Origin: Oreohelix idahoensis
Taxonomy: Eukaryota; Mollusca; Gastropoda; Stylommatophora; Oreohelicidae
NCBI GenBank assembly: GCA_024509875.1
Contig: JAMPIV010021218.1
Coordinates: 124,001-188,000 of the forward strand
Reading direction: 5' to 3'
Length of the DNA stretch: 64,000 bases
The notes beneath the pieces were generated by a model that was not told the DNA's origin, did no database searches, and was given only the letters and a program-made list of their open reading frames with translations. The position numbers and the translations under genes were made by a program. Positions 45,401-60,400 of this stretch are shown one piece after another; within the stretch, counting starts at the first letter, position 1; each line of letters opens with the position of its first letter.

Positions 45401-48400
45401 AATGTTATAATTGTTTGTTACGTCTTATGAATTGTAGAAACAATAAAAAATCAAAACAAAAAATTAATTAAAACAGCGCATATACATGTTAATATTTCAG
45501 CTCCACTTAATCCCTTGGTGGTAAAAGCACCAGAATATAAATGTATATTCAGTGGAAAATTAATCCAAGAAGTTTGATTACAAACAAATGAAAATTCTAA
45601 TTTTTATTTATTTATTTTTTTTGGTGAAGTCACGTATTGCTGAACTGGAATCTCACTTACACATTCCTGTCCCATGCAATTTAATTAATTTATTACTTAA
45701 AAATGTTAAATTTGTTAAACATCCTTATCAGAATTGAAAATAGATTATTATCGATATCGCTTAATTCATTTAGAAATAACCTATTGTGAATGATGGGTTG
45801 ATAGTTTATGACTGGTATGTATGTGACTTCACTACTTGTAAACAAACAGCCTCATGATGTCATTAATTGACAAAAGTATGCAAAAATTAAGCACCATAAT
45901 ACTTATTTCACTACCAGTTCAAAACACATGGTCTACAAGAAGTGTTTGCATGATACGAACATGCTATGGCCACTTATTTTCTAATTTTTTGTTCAAATTC
46001 GGAATCGTATCAAGCTGGCATATCATGTGGCCCATGGGTAGATTTATAGCAACGTTAACAATGGATGTAAAGCACAAAAGTTCAGCTTCAGAAATTTTTT
46101 TTTTGCTCACAAACGTTAACACACATCTTGAGCACTGAATAAACTGCTCATTGTACACATTTTTATGTCTCATTATCGTCATTACACATCAGATGACTAA
46201 GGAGCAAACGCCTTCAACAAATTCAAACAAGACTTCCTGTCTTGTGCCATCTGATTAAGGTCTTTCCATGTCTTATGTATCCTTCTCATATCTGTCTCCA
46301 GTTCCCGTCACCGTTTGTTTCTTTATCTCCTTCTACTTCTCACACCCTTGACATTCCAGAACAAAGACTGCCCTGTAATGCTATCAACAACTTTTCTCAA
46401 TGTGTGTCCTATCCAGTGACAGTATCATTTTTCTCAGTTCTTGTTGATTGGCAGTTGTCAAATTCTTGTCATCATTTCCACATTGGTGATCTTTTCATAC
46501 CATTTCAATCCTTTTATTATACTCAGAAAGTCTGGGTAACCTTTACCTTTATTACCGTCAAGTATGTATAATATGTGGGTTGAGGTTAACCCTAACCTCA
46601 ACCCTAAACCTAACCCCAACCTTAACTCTAAATGGTACGAAAATACACATATTATACATACTCGACGGCACTAAAGGTAAAGATTACCAAAGTCTGCAAC
46701 TTGTTTGCTGTTATTTTTGTTGTTCTCCAAATTTCAGAGCAATACAATAGGATTGACTTGTCATTTGTGTTGAAGATTTTGATTTGTGTGTTGGGCTTGA
46801 TTTCTTTTGATTTTTATGTGTTTCCCGATGTGCTGAAAGCACCTCTTGTTTTTTATATATTTGTTTTTCTATATCACTGGCTCTTCTTACAGCTTTCTGA
46901 ATATATGTAAAGATGTTTCTTCAGTTGTAATACGGTTGTCATTCACTGCATTAATTCTCAAAATCTTTGTGTTTTCCTCTTTTTGATTCTCTGTTTGTTT
47001 TCATTCAGCCTATATGTCCCAGCCATGATGTTTGTTATTGTTGGTGATTTGTATTGATGATTTATTTCCTTATTAATTCTTAGGTAAAAATTTTTTTTTT
47101 AAATCTATTAATATTTGAAGCTTCTTTACATTTGTCCTGTAGCATGTATGCAAAATTATCAAACCTCTAGTAAGATAAGTTTGTAAAGACTGTAGCATCA
47201 AAGTAGCCTTATATCTGTTGTAACTAAGAAACTTAATTGTTTCGAACCATTCTGTTTGTATGAAAATATTTTCAGTGGATGGTGATGGAGTAAGCAAGCA
47301 GTACTCACTGGTAGAGTTTCTGTCTGTGGACTTGAAGGGGAAGGTGATTGTCTCCATGCATCTGCCCAAATACAGCACCTCTGATGTTATTATTCGGACA
47401 TCTAAGACTTCCCACAGACTGCAGGTAACTAATATGATCAATCTTCCATGTAAGCTGTGCGCTTGTATGTGTGCACACTGGTTATGAAATTAGCAAACAT
47501 AGGAAATTGAACTGCGCACAAAGAATTATTTTAAAAGAAATATAATAATAAAAACAAACAGTTTTACATACAATCAATTCAGTGCACACAAGATTTTGTC
47601 AATGGGGAAAGAGAATTGCACAACTTAAACTTTTGACACACATGGGACACTAAAATTTAGAGAACTACATGAACTATGTGGTCTAAAAGTTAATACATTA
47701 AGGAAATAAACATAGTCTTTTACCCCAGAGAACACTTTAAAGTATGATGATGCAAAATGCTGAACTGAACATATTAGCACATTTTTGTGTGTTAGAGACT
47801 GTTTAGATGTCTGATCAGATCAGACCAAGTGCCATCTGAGCATTGAGGGTTGTCAGGTTATGGGTGATCTCCAATGTTCTCAAACTCTTGCCTTGATTGT
47901 ATACTGACTGACTCTTTTTTAAATTAATAATTACACCATATTCAAAAGATATCTGCATCCACATGTCATTAACTCTTTGACTCCAGAACAACGCTCAGAG
48001 CGTTGCAAAATTGTGACTGCCGTGCCACTGTAACGCTCATAGCGTTGTTTTTAGTTTATCACGAATAAACCCCAAAAATCATCCATTTAATACAGTTCGT
48101 ATTTTAAAACTCATAGAATGACTTCTGCTACTATTTAAACAACTAATTTGAGTGTAGTTAAGAAGCACGTGTGTGTGTTTTGAAGTTATTATCACAATTT
48201 GTGTGACGATTCGCGTGTTTGCATTTTTCATTGTTATTGCTAGAGAAATATGTCTCGCTTTATATTTAAATTTTCTAAATCTCCTAAGCGAATAATTGTG
48301 TCACATTACTTAGAAACATTGCTGACATTGACGATTATTGTTTGGTAGTCACAGTTTGTTGTAAAAAAAAAACGGAATTGGTGCAGAAAAGCTAGACACA

Positions 48401-51400
48401 TTAGATTTAGTTGATGAGTGGGCATAGAAAAGCAACAAAACTAGACCTACCGTAACATCTAATCATTAGTCCTAGGTAGAAGATGAAGCTAGGGATACTA
48501 TTAAAACATTAAACAAATGTAAAAAGTTGTTATATGATGTTATTCTTCTTTATTTGTTTGAAAATTATGTAATGGAAGATTGCATAATGTATTTTTTTCT
48601 TATAAGGGACCACAGTAAAAACTGGTGTGCAAAACACTAAATGTACTAACTGTGGCCATAAGCAATGTTTTTTTACTTTGTAAATGGATTACCTTGATGT
48701 ATGAAGACTAAAAAGAAAGTTTTATTGTCTACAACAGTAATTTGTCTTTGGTAAGCTCGTATTCTAGAGTTGACTTTTTAGTGTTTTTCAATTTTACATG
48801 CAAAATGTTTTAAGTCTACTGACACTATATATTACAACACTATTTCTTTGATTGATATATAATTACATGTTACAGAAAAGATTAACCATAAAAGACAGTA
48901 CACTTCGCCATTTATATATTTGGCACAAGGTTTTCTATCTAAAAATTTCTGCACCTACAGACAACTCTTGATATTTTTGTTCAACAAAGTGTTATGTACC
49001 TTTGTATGTACAAAAGATCTTTTTTATGTACAGTGCACCACTAAGTCAGAACTGGTGGATAAAGGATACAGAATGAAACACTACAACAGGCCCTCCAAGA
49101 ATTCTGGCTCCATGAGAGAAACATACTGACAGCATCACCTTCACCATCCCCAGATGAAACAAAATATATATAAATGCATTCTTGAAATATCAGCTCCTAG
49201 AGGTGAAAGAGTTAATCAACTTGGCTAGTCATAGTCTCAAAAAAAAATACTTGCTCTTGCATGCTAATACATCCTGTTGTTCACTAACTTATTCCTGATG
49301 TAATAGATAAAGTATCAGACATTATATCATTATGGTTTTGACATGTTTCTTATTTTGCGTTGCTCAGTGGTATAATTGTTAGCACATACCATGTGTGGTT
49401 CATTCCTATGCAGAAGAACCAGCTGTACACAGATAGATTTTACAGAAGAACGTTAAGAATACCACAGACAACTAAACAAAGAGTAACAAGTGTATCCTGA
49501 AAGAAGCCAGTGCTCAAAGGATTCTTCTTATTTGTATTAAAAAAATGTTGTATTCATATCTTCTTTGGGTGTGTGATGAGAAGAGGAAAGGTAGAATATT
49601 TTGTCACAACAGGAAAGATTTAAGGATAAAGTGATAGGGGACAATAAAGAGAAGATCTTGAACAGGGGAGAGGCATGATCACCTATGCCAGCTGGAATAG
49701 TCCCTGTAGAAGAAGAAGACATTTAACAGCAAAAAGTGGAAAGATAATAATTGTTATTTTTTAATTGTTATATTGTCGTAATTTCATTCAGTTATAATAG
49801 TTTTTTTATACTCGTATAAGACTACTAAAGAACCATTTTTGCTTTCAGCTGTGTCATGCTCATGTCACGTCTGGCTTTAACTTTCAAGTGGATACAAACA
49901 ACAACTATCTGATCAAGTCCAAGCCCACCATTGTCATACAGGGCATCAATGGTCAACTGGTTAGTGTTCTTGTTATGTTATGGCTGTATACATGTTCATC
50001 TAGTTATGATTTTATTATTGTTATTGTGCTATTGTTTTTATTTTTAGATTATTCTTGTCCCAGTGTTGCTGTATGAGATGTTTTGTTGTTTCTTATTTCA
50101 CTAATCTTTGTTTCTTATTACGTTTATCTATGTTTTGTTTCATCTGGGGGTGGTGAAGGCCATGCTGTCAGTTCACTTCTCTCATGGAGCCAGAATTCAT
50201 GGAAGGCCTGTTCTAGTGTGATTCTGTATCCTTCATTTTGTTCTGACACAGTGTCTCCTCTTCCCCTTTTCCTTGTTACATTGTTCTGATAGCCCTGTTT
50301 TTGTTGTTGATTTTTATGGTCATTATCAAAATGAAGTGTATTTGGTTATTCATTTGAACAAGAATGCTTGATTCTTGGGGGTTTCCATGGATACAGACAA
50401 AAATAATAGGACTAGTGCTTTTGCAGGCATGTTGTTTGAGGCAACTAACGTGAAATTGTGCTTCAGGTTGGCAACCGTGTATAAAAACTGTTACACTATC
50501 CACCACTACAAGAGAATGTGAGTGCTTTGTTGCAGACGTCCTGCAAGTGGATCAGCTGCAGTGGTGGCCCTGTGATCCATTATGAGTGAAATGGAACATT
50601 AGATATCCTTTGTTTTGATTGCTTCAAATGGTACTCTAAGAAAGTCCCTTAGCATGCCTTCAAATAGGACATTATTAATGGGTGTATCCTTACTTAGTGA
50701 AAGCACTATAAAATGTTGATTGAAATTAAAATTTTGTACTGCGAAGTATCTTACTTAAAGCAGTTATTACACCCTTTTGACTTTTCTTATTTTCTTTCTG
50801 TGGGATCAGGTACATGCAGTACAAACTGAAGCTTTTCTGGCAAACAAAAATCTGGGAGACTCAGCTGTACTTCAAAGTGAGTAAGCAAGATATGTTTCTG
50901 TTGTTGCAGAGAACTGTTTTTTATACCTTTTTATTAACATCATCATCAAGTACCATGTCAGTTTTCTTTTGTTATCCTATATCTCCATATCATCTGGTCT
51001 CAGGTGTCTTGAATTAGCTGTATTTTTAATTACTTGGTTGTTAATGATAGATTAGATGTATTGAATCTGTTTCACTTCTGTTTTCAGTGCTTTTTACTTG
51101 TACAAATCTTTCACATTCTTGAACTATTTCTTTCTTTTATTTAATTTGTTTACATCAATATTCTTTCTGTTTTCTTAATTTTCAACATTAAATGTGTGTT
51201 GGCACTGTTGGCTACAATTGCGTTTGGTAGATAGTTGAGATCTGTCTCATTTTCTGCTCTTATTCTGTTGCACAGATATCTGCAGATTGTATGCAGACAT
51301 ACACACACACACAATTTGAAAATGTTCATTTACTCTATTTAAAATAATTGGACAGTAGTGACAATGCGAAAGCAAATGTTAGCTATTGAACATATTATCT

Positions 51401-54400
51401 AAATTAAGAGACACATTTATCGTACATATAACCTATCAAAAGTTGCACGGTGTCATGGTATGTTTTATGGCTACTGTAATAGGGATGCTCCACTAGGTGC
51501 AGAACAGGTAGCCTAGTGTTTACAGTGTTGAACTTTGGTTAAGCCTTGTGAATACAGTCACATGGTACAATAATTTGATCACAAACATGCTGGGAAAGAA
51601 TTATCATCCTGTGTTTACTTCACATAAGCTGTTTTCTTTAGTTCATAGTGTTCACACACACCATGTTTTGACTATGTGTTTTTTGTAAATAAAAGGAATA
51701 GGAAACTCTTGTTGTTCTTCTCTCATGCACATGCTTGTCTTGTATGGTCTCCTGGCAGAGACGAGCCTTTATTCTGTCTGTTCTGTAAAGTAAACCCATG
51801 CAAGCCGTTTGTGTGAAACGGATAATTTTTCTTCATGTCAAAAAAAATGTCTGATATTATTGATGTTGTGCTCTTCTACTGTTACCCATTTCAAATTATT
51901 AATACCTCTCATGATACAAAGAGGAAAGGTAAGGAAATATAACATCGTGTCCTTATATTACATCATACCTTTTTTTTAAATTTAATGATGAGAAATATCA
52001 GTTCAACCTCTGATGGGTTATAATTAGAATATATATATTGTTTTCAATTCCAAATAAAACGAACAACAGCTGATGTGGGAAAGTGGCATCACACCTGTCA
52101 AATCATTGTAAAAAGGGTAAATAACAATTACCAATTATGCTTGTATGTTAAAAAAAAACCCAAACAAAAATAATATTAAGGGGTAGGGGTGTAAAGGCTT
52201 GGTGTTTCCAGTTATATAACTGACTTTAATAGATATTTAATTGACTTTTGACACACATACTCCTGACTGTTGTCAGAATTTTTTCCATTTATCTGGAGGT
52301 TTGCAAGTTCTGTTATCATGTCTGTATGTTTTACTATATTACAGACTTACAATAATATTGCATTTTATCTTAAAGTTTTCCTTTTGTGCTGTCCTTTCTT
52401 CAAACAGCCTCTCATTTTTTCTACATTTTGTAGGTGCTCTGAATATTCTGTCAGGAGAGATTGTTCCAAATACTGGACCTACTTTGGCCAGTCCAACATA
52501 TCGTAAATCACTAGCTATTGGACAGTTCTACAAGGTTGGTAAAACATCAATACTTCATCCATCCCATGTTTGATAATGATCTGAACAGAAAATGTTTGAA
52601 TCCAAACTGAGGCTAGAACAGGTGAGGAACTTTATGCCAGTGTTCGTGAAGAACCAGATATGGCATTGAATCTGTCCCTCCTTGGACCTACAATGGATAA
52701 GGTGTCAAATCTTTCCCACCTAGTAGCTATGATGGAGAATATTCAGGCGTAGACTCCTTCCCGCCTGAGTGTTTCATGGAGAATCAAGATGGCAATGAGA
52801 TATGCTACCAAGCACTGAGATATATGATTTAAACGTGATGGGTGGATTTACTGGTTCGAGGTTGTATGCTGCACTTAGGGACATTTTGTGTACTGTTGTT
52901 TTATGTCAGTGAAGCCAGTGTGAGTACGGTAGTCAAGGTTATTCCTATAGGCAATGTTTGCCTGATAACTGTGTTGATGTGACAGAAATGTAATTTATAT
53001 TCAGGACCTGTGTAATAAATGTCATGGAATTGTACCAAGTGGTGTTGAGTTAACTCATATGAGTCATTGTTGTCCACCATCTCACACACCACTCAAATAA
53101 GTTATTTGAGATCTGGGGGACTTGCTCCCTCAACATCTTGAAGCACCAAATTATATTGTTACAGGACCTGCTCCATCAGGCATGCCATAGAAGGTGACAA
53201 TTAATTTGAGGTTGGGCATGGGGCTGGCAACCCCATCATGTCAAACAAATTGCTACAGAAATCACCAAAACAAGAGCACATGAATGCTTGGTTCAGGTTT
53301 TCTCCAAGGGGACTAGCTACAGTGCTGACTCAGGGGACTAGCTACAGTGCTGACTCAGGGGACTAGCTACAGTGCTGACTCAGGGGACTAGCTACAGTGC
53401 TGACTCAGGGGACTAGCTACAGTGCTGACTCTATGCTCTATAAGGAGCAAAAAGGAAAATGCTTGAGACAACCATTATAAGTTTACACTTGATTCCATGA
53501 CTATCATGCAACAAGTAGGAACGGAACAGCAAGATAAGGTGTAAGCCTGTTAATTGGAGGTATTACTGTAAAATGGTGTTTTCAGAAATAATTTCAGAAT
53601 CTCAGTTAACATACACAAACTAGACCAAGAACAATTATTGTTACGTATAACAAAGAGTTTTATAGTACTGTGCTATTTGACATGGTGCAAAAAATAACAA
53701 TATTGAACTTTAATGCTATATTTCAAAACACTAAGCCTTTTTGTTTTTAAGTTGTGAGTATCTAATTTGAATGGGAAGCTTATCATTATGTTGTAAATGT
53801 TTGCTGCGATTTTTTAAGAATAGATTTATGATAACTTTAGAGGATGCTAAGCTATAGAACTTTGAATTAAATGTCCAAAAAAAGTAAAAAAATGTTACAC
53901 AGTTTCACAGCACTGTTTGCAATAAAACCACAACTTTGAAAACATATATGAAATCTGGCAAAAGTTTAAAAAAAAAAAAAACAGTGAGAAGCTTCTGTTC
54001 CAAATCTCATCTTGATGAATGAATAATTAAGCAAATTATAAAAAAAATAAATCTGTGAGAAATTGATGATTTTCTTATAATGGATAGTTTTGTTAGAAAT
54101 AAATTGTTAAATTTAAAAAAAAAGTTTGTAGAATATTTTCTGAAAAATAATTTTTAGATATTTAGATTCAAGAAAACCTAATTATCAGAAAGCAGATTAA
54201 TCAAAATTTTAACATTTTTTTTTTAAATTTTGGCCTACTGCACCCTTAGGGATGTTACACAAGGCAACTAATTTGAGGCTATGATTGAGGCTGACAGCCT
54301 CATCATGTAAAACAAATTACCACAGAAACCACTACTGCAAGAGCATGCAACTGCAAGGAGTCCTGCAAGGGGACCAACTGCAGTGTTGGCTCAAGAACAA

Positions 54401-57400
54401 CAGTGATGTATCTTTGCTTTATAACATTCAACCATTTAACCTATTCAGATTATCTGCAGATGTCACTAGATGGAGTAGATGAAGTAAGTGATATTTGTGA
54501 TACATGAAAAGAATTAAGTGGATTTTTTTTTGTTTGCTAGACAAAAAATCAGTCTGGGCAACAGAAACTGAGAATTATGCACATGACAGCTTTAAATAAC
54601 TATGTTTTTAGTAAAAGCTTCTTCATATGACTATGCATTTATGTTACAGTTTGTCCTGGGTGTGTGTCAGAACAAGTGCACCACACGTTATGCAAGTGGT
54701 GGCCTTGACCTAGTTAGACCAGTGATGACTGGAACTCAAGATTATGGAACAGATGATCCAACAGTTTACCCAGCCACTAAGCCTGTGATGAAATTGACAG
54801 CATTCAACCTGGTAAGATAATAAGGCCTAAAGCAAAGAACCTAGGGAAGTTACACAGTTCTTTCACAGAAGAACTAATTTCAATAAATTGAAAAACTACC
54901 ATATATACTCCATTATATTGGCTGACCTCTAGACTTTACGACTTACAAACTGTCCAAAATTAAAGACACTGTCATTAATCGAATGAGTTTTTCGTAAATT
55001 CCAAACTCCCATATTGCACTGGAATTTCCTTGACTTTCTGCAAATTTGTTTCACTTTCATCTTAACTTATTTTAACCAAGACTGTGGACTTCGTCCTGGC
55101 GACAGGCCTGCAGATTTAGCATGACTACAAACTGAACGCAGAAGAAGAAGAACTTATTTTAACCAAGGCAGTTTTCCAGTTTTACCCAGGCCCCAGAATG
55201 GAGGCATTTTTGTTTCTACAAGTGATGTTTTAAAAACAGACAGTAGACATTTATATTAATTTGGCAGATTTGTATTATGCATCAAACTTGAAGAAACTAA
55301 CTGAAGAATGTTGTGAAACAATGTTGAGTTCCTTTGTGATGTAATAATTGTTTGTTACGTCTTGTGAAGTATAGAAACCATAAAAAATTAAAACAAAAAA
55401 ATGATCGAAATTGTACACTTACATGTAAATATTTCAACTCCACTTAATTCCCTGATGGTAAAATACTAGGAATTGAAATGTATATCTGCTTTGGGATCTG
55501 AGAAGTGACTTATTATTTGATTGGGATGCTAACCATGCTGCCGAATTATATATGGATATTGAATAAGGGTATGATTTAGACTCTAGTGAAAGAAGCAATG
55601 GTATTGCTGAAAGATCAAACGAAGGAGGATGGTCAACAATGTGTATTCCATTGAAATTTGCGACTTAATAGGAGTTCAAAATTGTATTACTTAAGATGTT
55701 TTAATAAAAACATTTAATGAAGCAGCAAGTTTATATCTATAGGATACCAATGTGTGGTGGTAAGGGTGGAGGGCAATACATAAATCTGTTTTGTTTTTTT
55801 TTAAATCTTTTTTTTTTTTTAGTGACGTGCATACACGCCAGGAGTACTTTCTTTAAAGTCCAAAGAGAGAAAAAAATGTCTCCAGTATATACGGAAGTTA
55901 CTCATTTGAAAATCAAAAGAAATCAAGTCCAGCACAAAAATAAGAAAAAAAACTACTGAAATGTTAAGTCAGTCCTATTCTGTGGCTCAGAAGCATGGAG
56001 AGCACCAAAAACAGCGACCAAGAAGTACAAACTTTAATAAATAGGTGCCTGCATCGAATAGAAGGATTAAAATGGTACAAAAAGGCAATCAATATAAAAC
56101 TAATGACAAGAACAAGACTCATACCAGTGGAACAGGTGATGAGAAGATGCTGGAGATGGATTGGACACACATTGAGGAAACCGTTTGATAGCGTTATCAT
56201 GCAGCCCTTGTTCTAAAATCTCCAGGAAAAGAGAGGTAGAGGCACACAGAAGAACACAAGAAGAAAGGAGCTCAAGACAAATAAACAATTAATGATGACG
56301 AAGACATGAAAAGATCTTAAGCTGATAGCATGTAACAGGAGGACTTGCATGTGTTTCTTGAAGGCCTTAAATATTACGTTCTGCTTTTTTTGCTTTCTTC
56401 GTATACACGAGTATGTTCCGTGATCTGCTTTATGTCTTTTAATTTTGTTAATTTTTTACATCATTTTCTTGTATCCAGTTTTGCACTGTTAATCTCCCAA
56501 GATTTAATGATGGCCACTGACTGCTTTGACAGTCAATGGCTAAAGATCAAAGAAGAAAGAAGAAGAATCTCCCAAGATTCATAAATACTTTGAGTCATTC
56601 TTTCTTAATTTTTGTCATAGTTTTTATTTTTCACTTTACACGACTTTAATTTTTATGTCTGACTGTTATAAATTATGTCACACACATTTTGTGCTGATTA
56701 CCATGACTGAATCCAGTGATTGTTGAAAACTTTCAGACAACAGGAGAAGTGAAGTTTGTGGCTGACCTAGCTCCAAGACAAGGTCAGCTTTATGCAGCTC
56801 CTGTTCTCAGCACTCAGGGAAATGCGAAGATCCAAAGTATTGATCCCTCTGTTGCCTTGGTCAGTAGTGATGCTTTAGGTTATAGCTCATTGAATTATGC
56901 AGTATTTGGTTTGGTATTGGTTAGTATTGTCACTTTAGGGGATCATACTGAATTATGTCATCTGTTCTTTTGTTTTAGATGACACGGAAAGTGAGGCATA
57001 ATGCACAAAAACTTTAGTCCTGTTTTTCTGCATGTTGCCTGGAACTGAGATTGATTTGTATGTATTATCATCATCATTGGTCTTAAAGCACTTGGTCATT
57101 ATGCTATCGATTGATAAGGGCTTGATTAAATTCATTAATAGTTGCCACTCTTGTATACCAATTGTTGTTCAGTTCTACTGTATGCAACCTAGGTTTATGG
57201 ATCCTTGTGAAGTGTATAAACAATAAAAATAAAAAATGAATAAAAATTATGCATATACACGTAAATATTTCAGCTGTACTTAATCCCTTGGTAGTAAAAC
57301 ACCAGGAATTGAAACGTATATCCAGTTGACAACTAATTCAAGAAGTTTGATAAAAAACAAATGAAAATTGTAATTTATATAAATTTTTTTGTGAAGTCAT

Positions 57401-60400
57401 ATATTGCTGAACTGGAATCTCAGTTACACATTCCTGTCCCATGCAAATTAATTAATTTATTACGTAAAAATATCACGTTTGTTCAACGTCCTTATCGGAA
57501 TCGAAAATAGGTTATTATCGCTACCGATATCGCTAAAATTCATTTCGAAATTATATACTGAGGTTGATTCGTTAATAGTGTATGAGTGTTATGTATGTGA
57601 CTACACTACATGTAAACAAAAAACCCTATGTCATTAATTGATAAAAGTATGCAAAAACTAAGCACCAATATAATTATTTCGCTACCAGTTCAAAATACGA
57701 TGTCCACAGGAAGTGTTTACATGATATGAACACTCTGTGGCCACTTATTTTCTAATTCTTTGTTCAATTTCGGAATCTTATAAAGTGGGCGTACCATGTG
57801 GCATGCGGCTAGATCCAAAGCAACTCTAGCAATGGATATAAAGCACACAATTGTAACTTCATAAATTTTTTTTTCCGCTCACAAACGTTCACACACATGT
57901 TCCGGATGTAATGAAATAATTTTTAACTGGCTTATCGCCAGATATTCTATAATTTTCAGCTCAAATGCGGCATATATCACCTTGGCACGCCATACGCCCT
58001 GGGTATAACGAAAGGCCTATCTGGCGCGCCATACGCCCCTTTGGGCAAAATGAGTTAAATCATGTGTACAGAAAGTATAATATGGTTTTCAGAAATCTTT
58101 GTGTTCAGTTTATTTGGACTATTAAAACTAGTTGTGTTGATATTTACCGTTGTGTGTAGTAAAAATTGTAAGATATAATGAGACGTGGCTGGCTGTCATA
58201 CATTCTCACGTTATGAAGTTTAATCACGAAGGCAAATGCACTGTATACATATGATATATTTAATCGGCCATCTTAGAAACAGGAAGTAGTAAGAAGAAGA
58301 AAGCAGAAGAGTTCCCATAAGGGCAAGTAACTCTAGTCGGGAAAACAAACTAAACAACAAGACAATGTATACAGATCAACATCCCCCCTTCTTTATGAGT
58401 GAACAAAGTCATTCATCCAAGGGGGTTTCTTGCGATCTCTTTGAGCAAGATGGTAGGAGAGAATGTTCCTGTCCTTTGCCAGCTTTCCCAGGACTAGAAG
58501 TAGCTGGGGTTGAAGGATCAACTTCTGGAGGATTGGAAATGTTCACTTCACTAGTGTTTTCCATGTCTGGCAAAACAACATGTTGCTCGGGTAGAACTGG
58601 AGAGGAGACATCAATTTCCAGGTCCTCGGGATCAGGTGTGAAAGGTCTTAGATGAATTCTGTTTCTGGCATATTGACCTCCATTCTCCCCTTCAACGAGA
58701 TAAGATCTTTCAGAGAGCCTCTTATCAATCCTTCCAGGTTGCCAGTTTGGTTGTTCAGGGTCTTGATAGTAGACTGGCTGGTGAGACAACTTGGGCAGAT
58801 CATGAGCAGTTTTATCATAATACTTCTTCACTGATCTGTCTCTCTTGCCTCTACTTTCAATAACTCTACTGTGAGATGTAACGGGTTTCACTGCAGAAGG
58901 TATCAGTGTATGCAGTTTCCTGTTGAACAGTATTTCTGCTGGACTTTGATCAAACCCTTGTCTCGGCGTATTACGAAGTTCAAGTAGTGCCTCATATGCA
59001 TCTGTATTATTTTGAACAGTCTTTCTCATCATACCCTTGATGAGTTTCACAGCAGATTCAGCTAATCCATTGGCTTTATGGTGACCTGGTGCTGATTTAA
59101 CATGAAGTATTCCCCATCTAGCAGTAAATGATCTGAACTGTGCAGACGTAAACTGAGCACCTTGGTCAGATACAATAACTTTAGGAACACCATAATGAGC
59201 AAAATGGGACTTCAATTTCCTGATGACTAACTGTGCTGTCATTGTAGGTAGAAAGTCTACTTCAATGAAGTTGGAAAAGTAGTCAATCAGAACTAAATAA
59301 TATCGGCCTTCTATAATAAAGATGTCAGTGCCAACTTTCTCCCAGGGTGATAAACCTCTTGAGTGTTGGTTTAAAGGTTCTTTAGTATTCCTTGCCTTCG
59401 TTTCTTGACATTCTGGACAACTGTCAGCTATCTGTCGAATCTCAGCCATCATGCCGATCCAAAACAGACAACTTCTGGCCCGGCGCATTATGCTGTCAAA
59501 TGCAAGATGAGCAGCGTGTAGCTTCTGCTTGATTTCAGGCCTCAGTGCTTTTGGGATGAGAATACGCTCTCCTTTAAGTATTATGCCTTGTTCTGTTGTC
59601 AGAGTGTCGCGAATGTCAAAATAAGGCATAAGCTCAGCTGGTACATCAGAATTTCTTTTAGGCCACCCATCCAAAATGGTCGACTTCAACCTCTGGAGCA
59701 CGCTGTTTTTGAGAGTTTCAGCTTTAATCTTTTCCATCATCACATCTGGTATTTCAGGTAGTCTTACAGGTGCATCAGCTCCTGCATTGCTCTCTCTATC
59801 AGCCAAGGAATCCAATGTGACATTATGAATACAAATGCTGGACAGTGTGTCGGCTATAAGAAGATCAGAACCTTGTACCCATTGGAATTCAAAGTCATAT
59901 CGATGGCTGCGCATCAGTAAATTCTGCAGTCTTCGGGGAATTTGACTCAGAGGTTTCTTCACGATGGCTGCCAAAGGTTTATGGTCGTTGATGACTGTAA
60001 CTTTCCTTCCATAAGTGTACTGGTCAAAGCGTTCCAATCCATATACAACAGCTAAGAGTTCCTTCTCAATTTGAGCCCAGCGTTGTTCAGTTTCAGTTAA
60101 AGCTCTTGAAGCAAACTCTATTGGATGACCATCTTGTAGGAGGACAGCCCCAAGTCCATAGCTGCTACTATCAACTTGAATACACAAAGATTCATCAGGA
60201 TCATAGTATGCGAGTACTGGAGTAGAAGTAATCAGTTTCTTGACTCTCTTGATAGCTTGATCACATTCAGCAGACCAGATAAAGGGAGTATCCTTATGGG
60301 TAAGTTCTCTTATTGGATGAAGAACTTCTGAAAGATTGTTGAGAAACTTTGCTAGATACTGTATCATGCCGCAAAATCTGCGAACCTCATGACAGTCCTT

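Noticed and set aside
46580..46635. Telomere or chromosome end
   Set aside because: Only a few degenerate CCCTAA-like units, enclosed by MITE inverted repeats and gene sequence on both sides.
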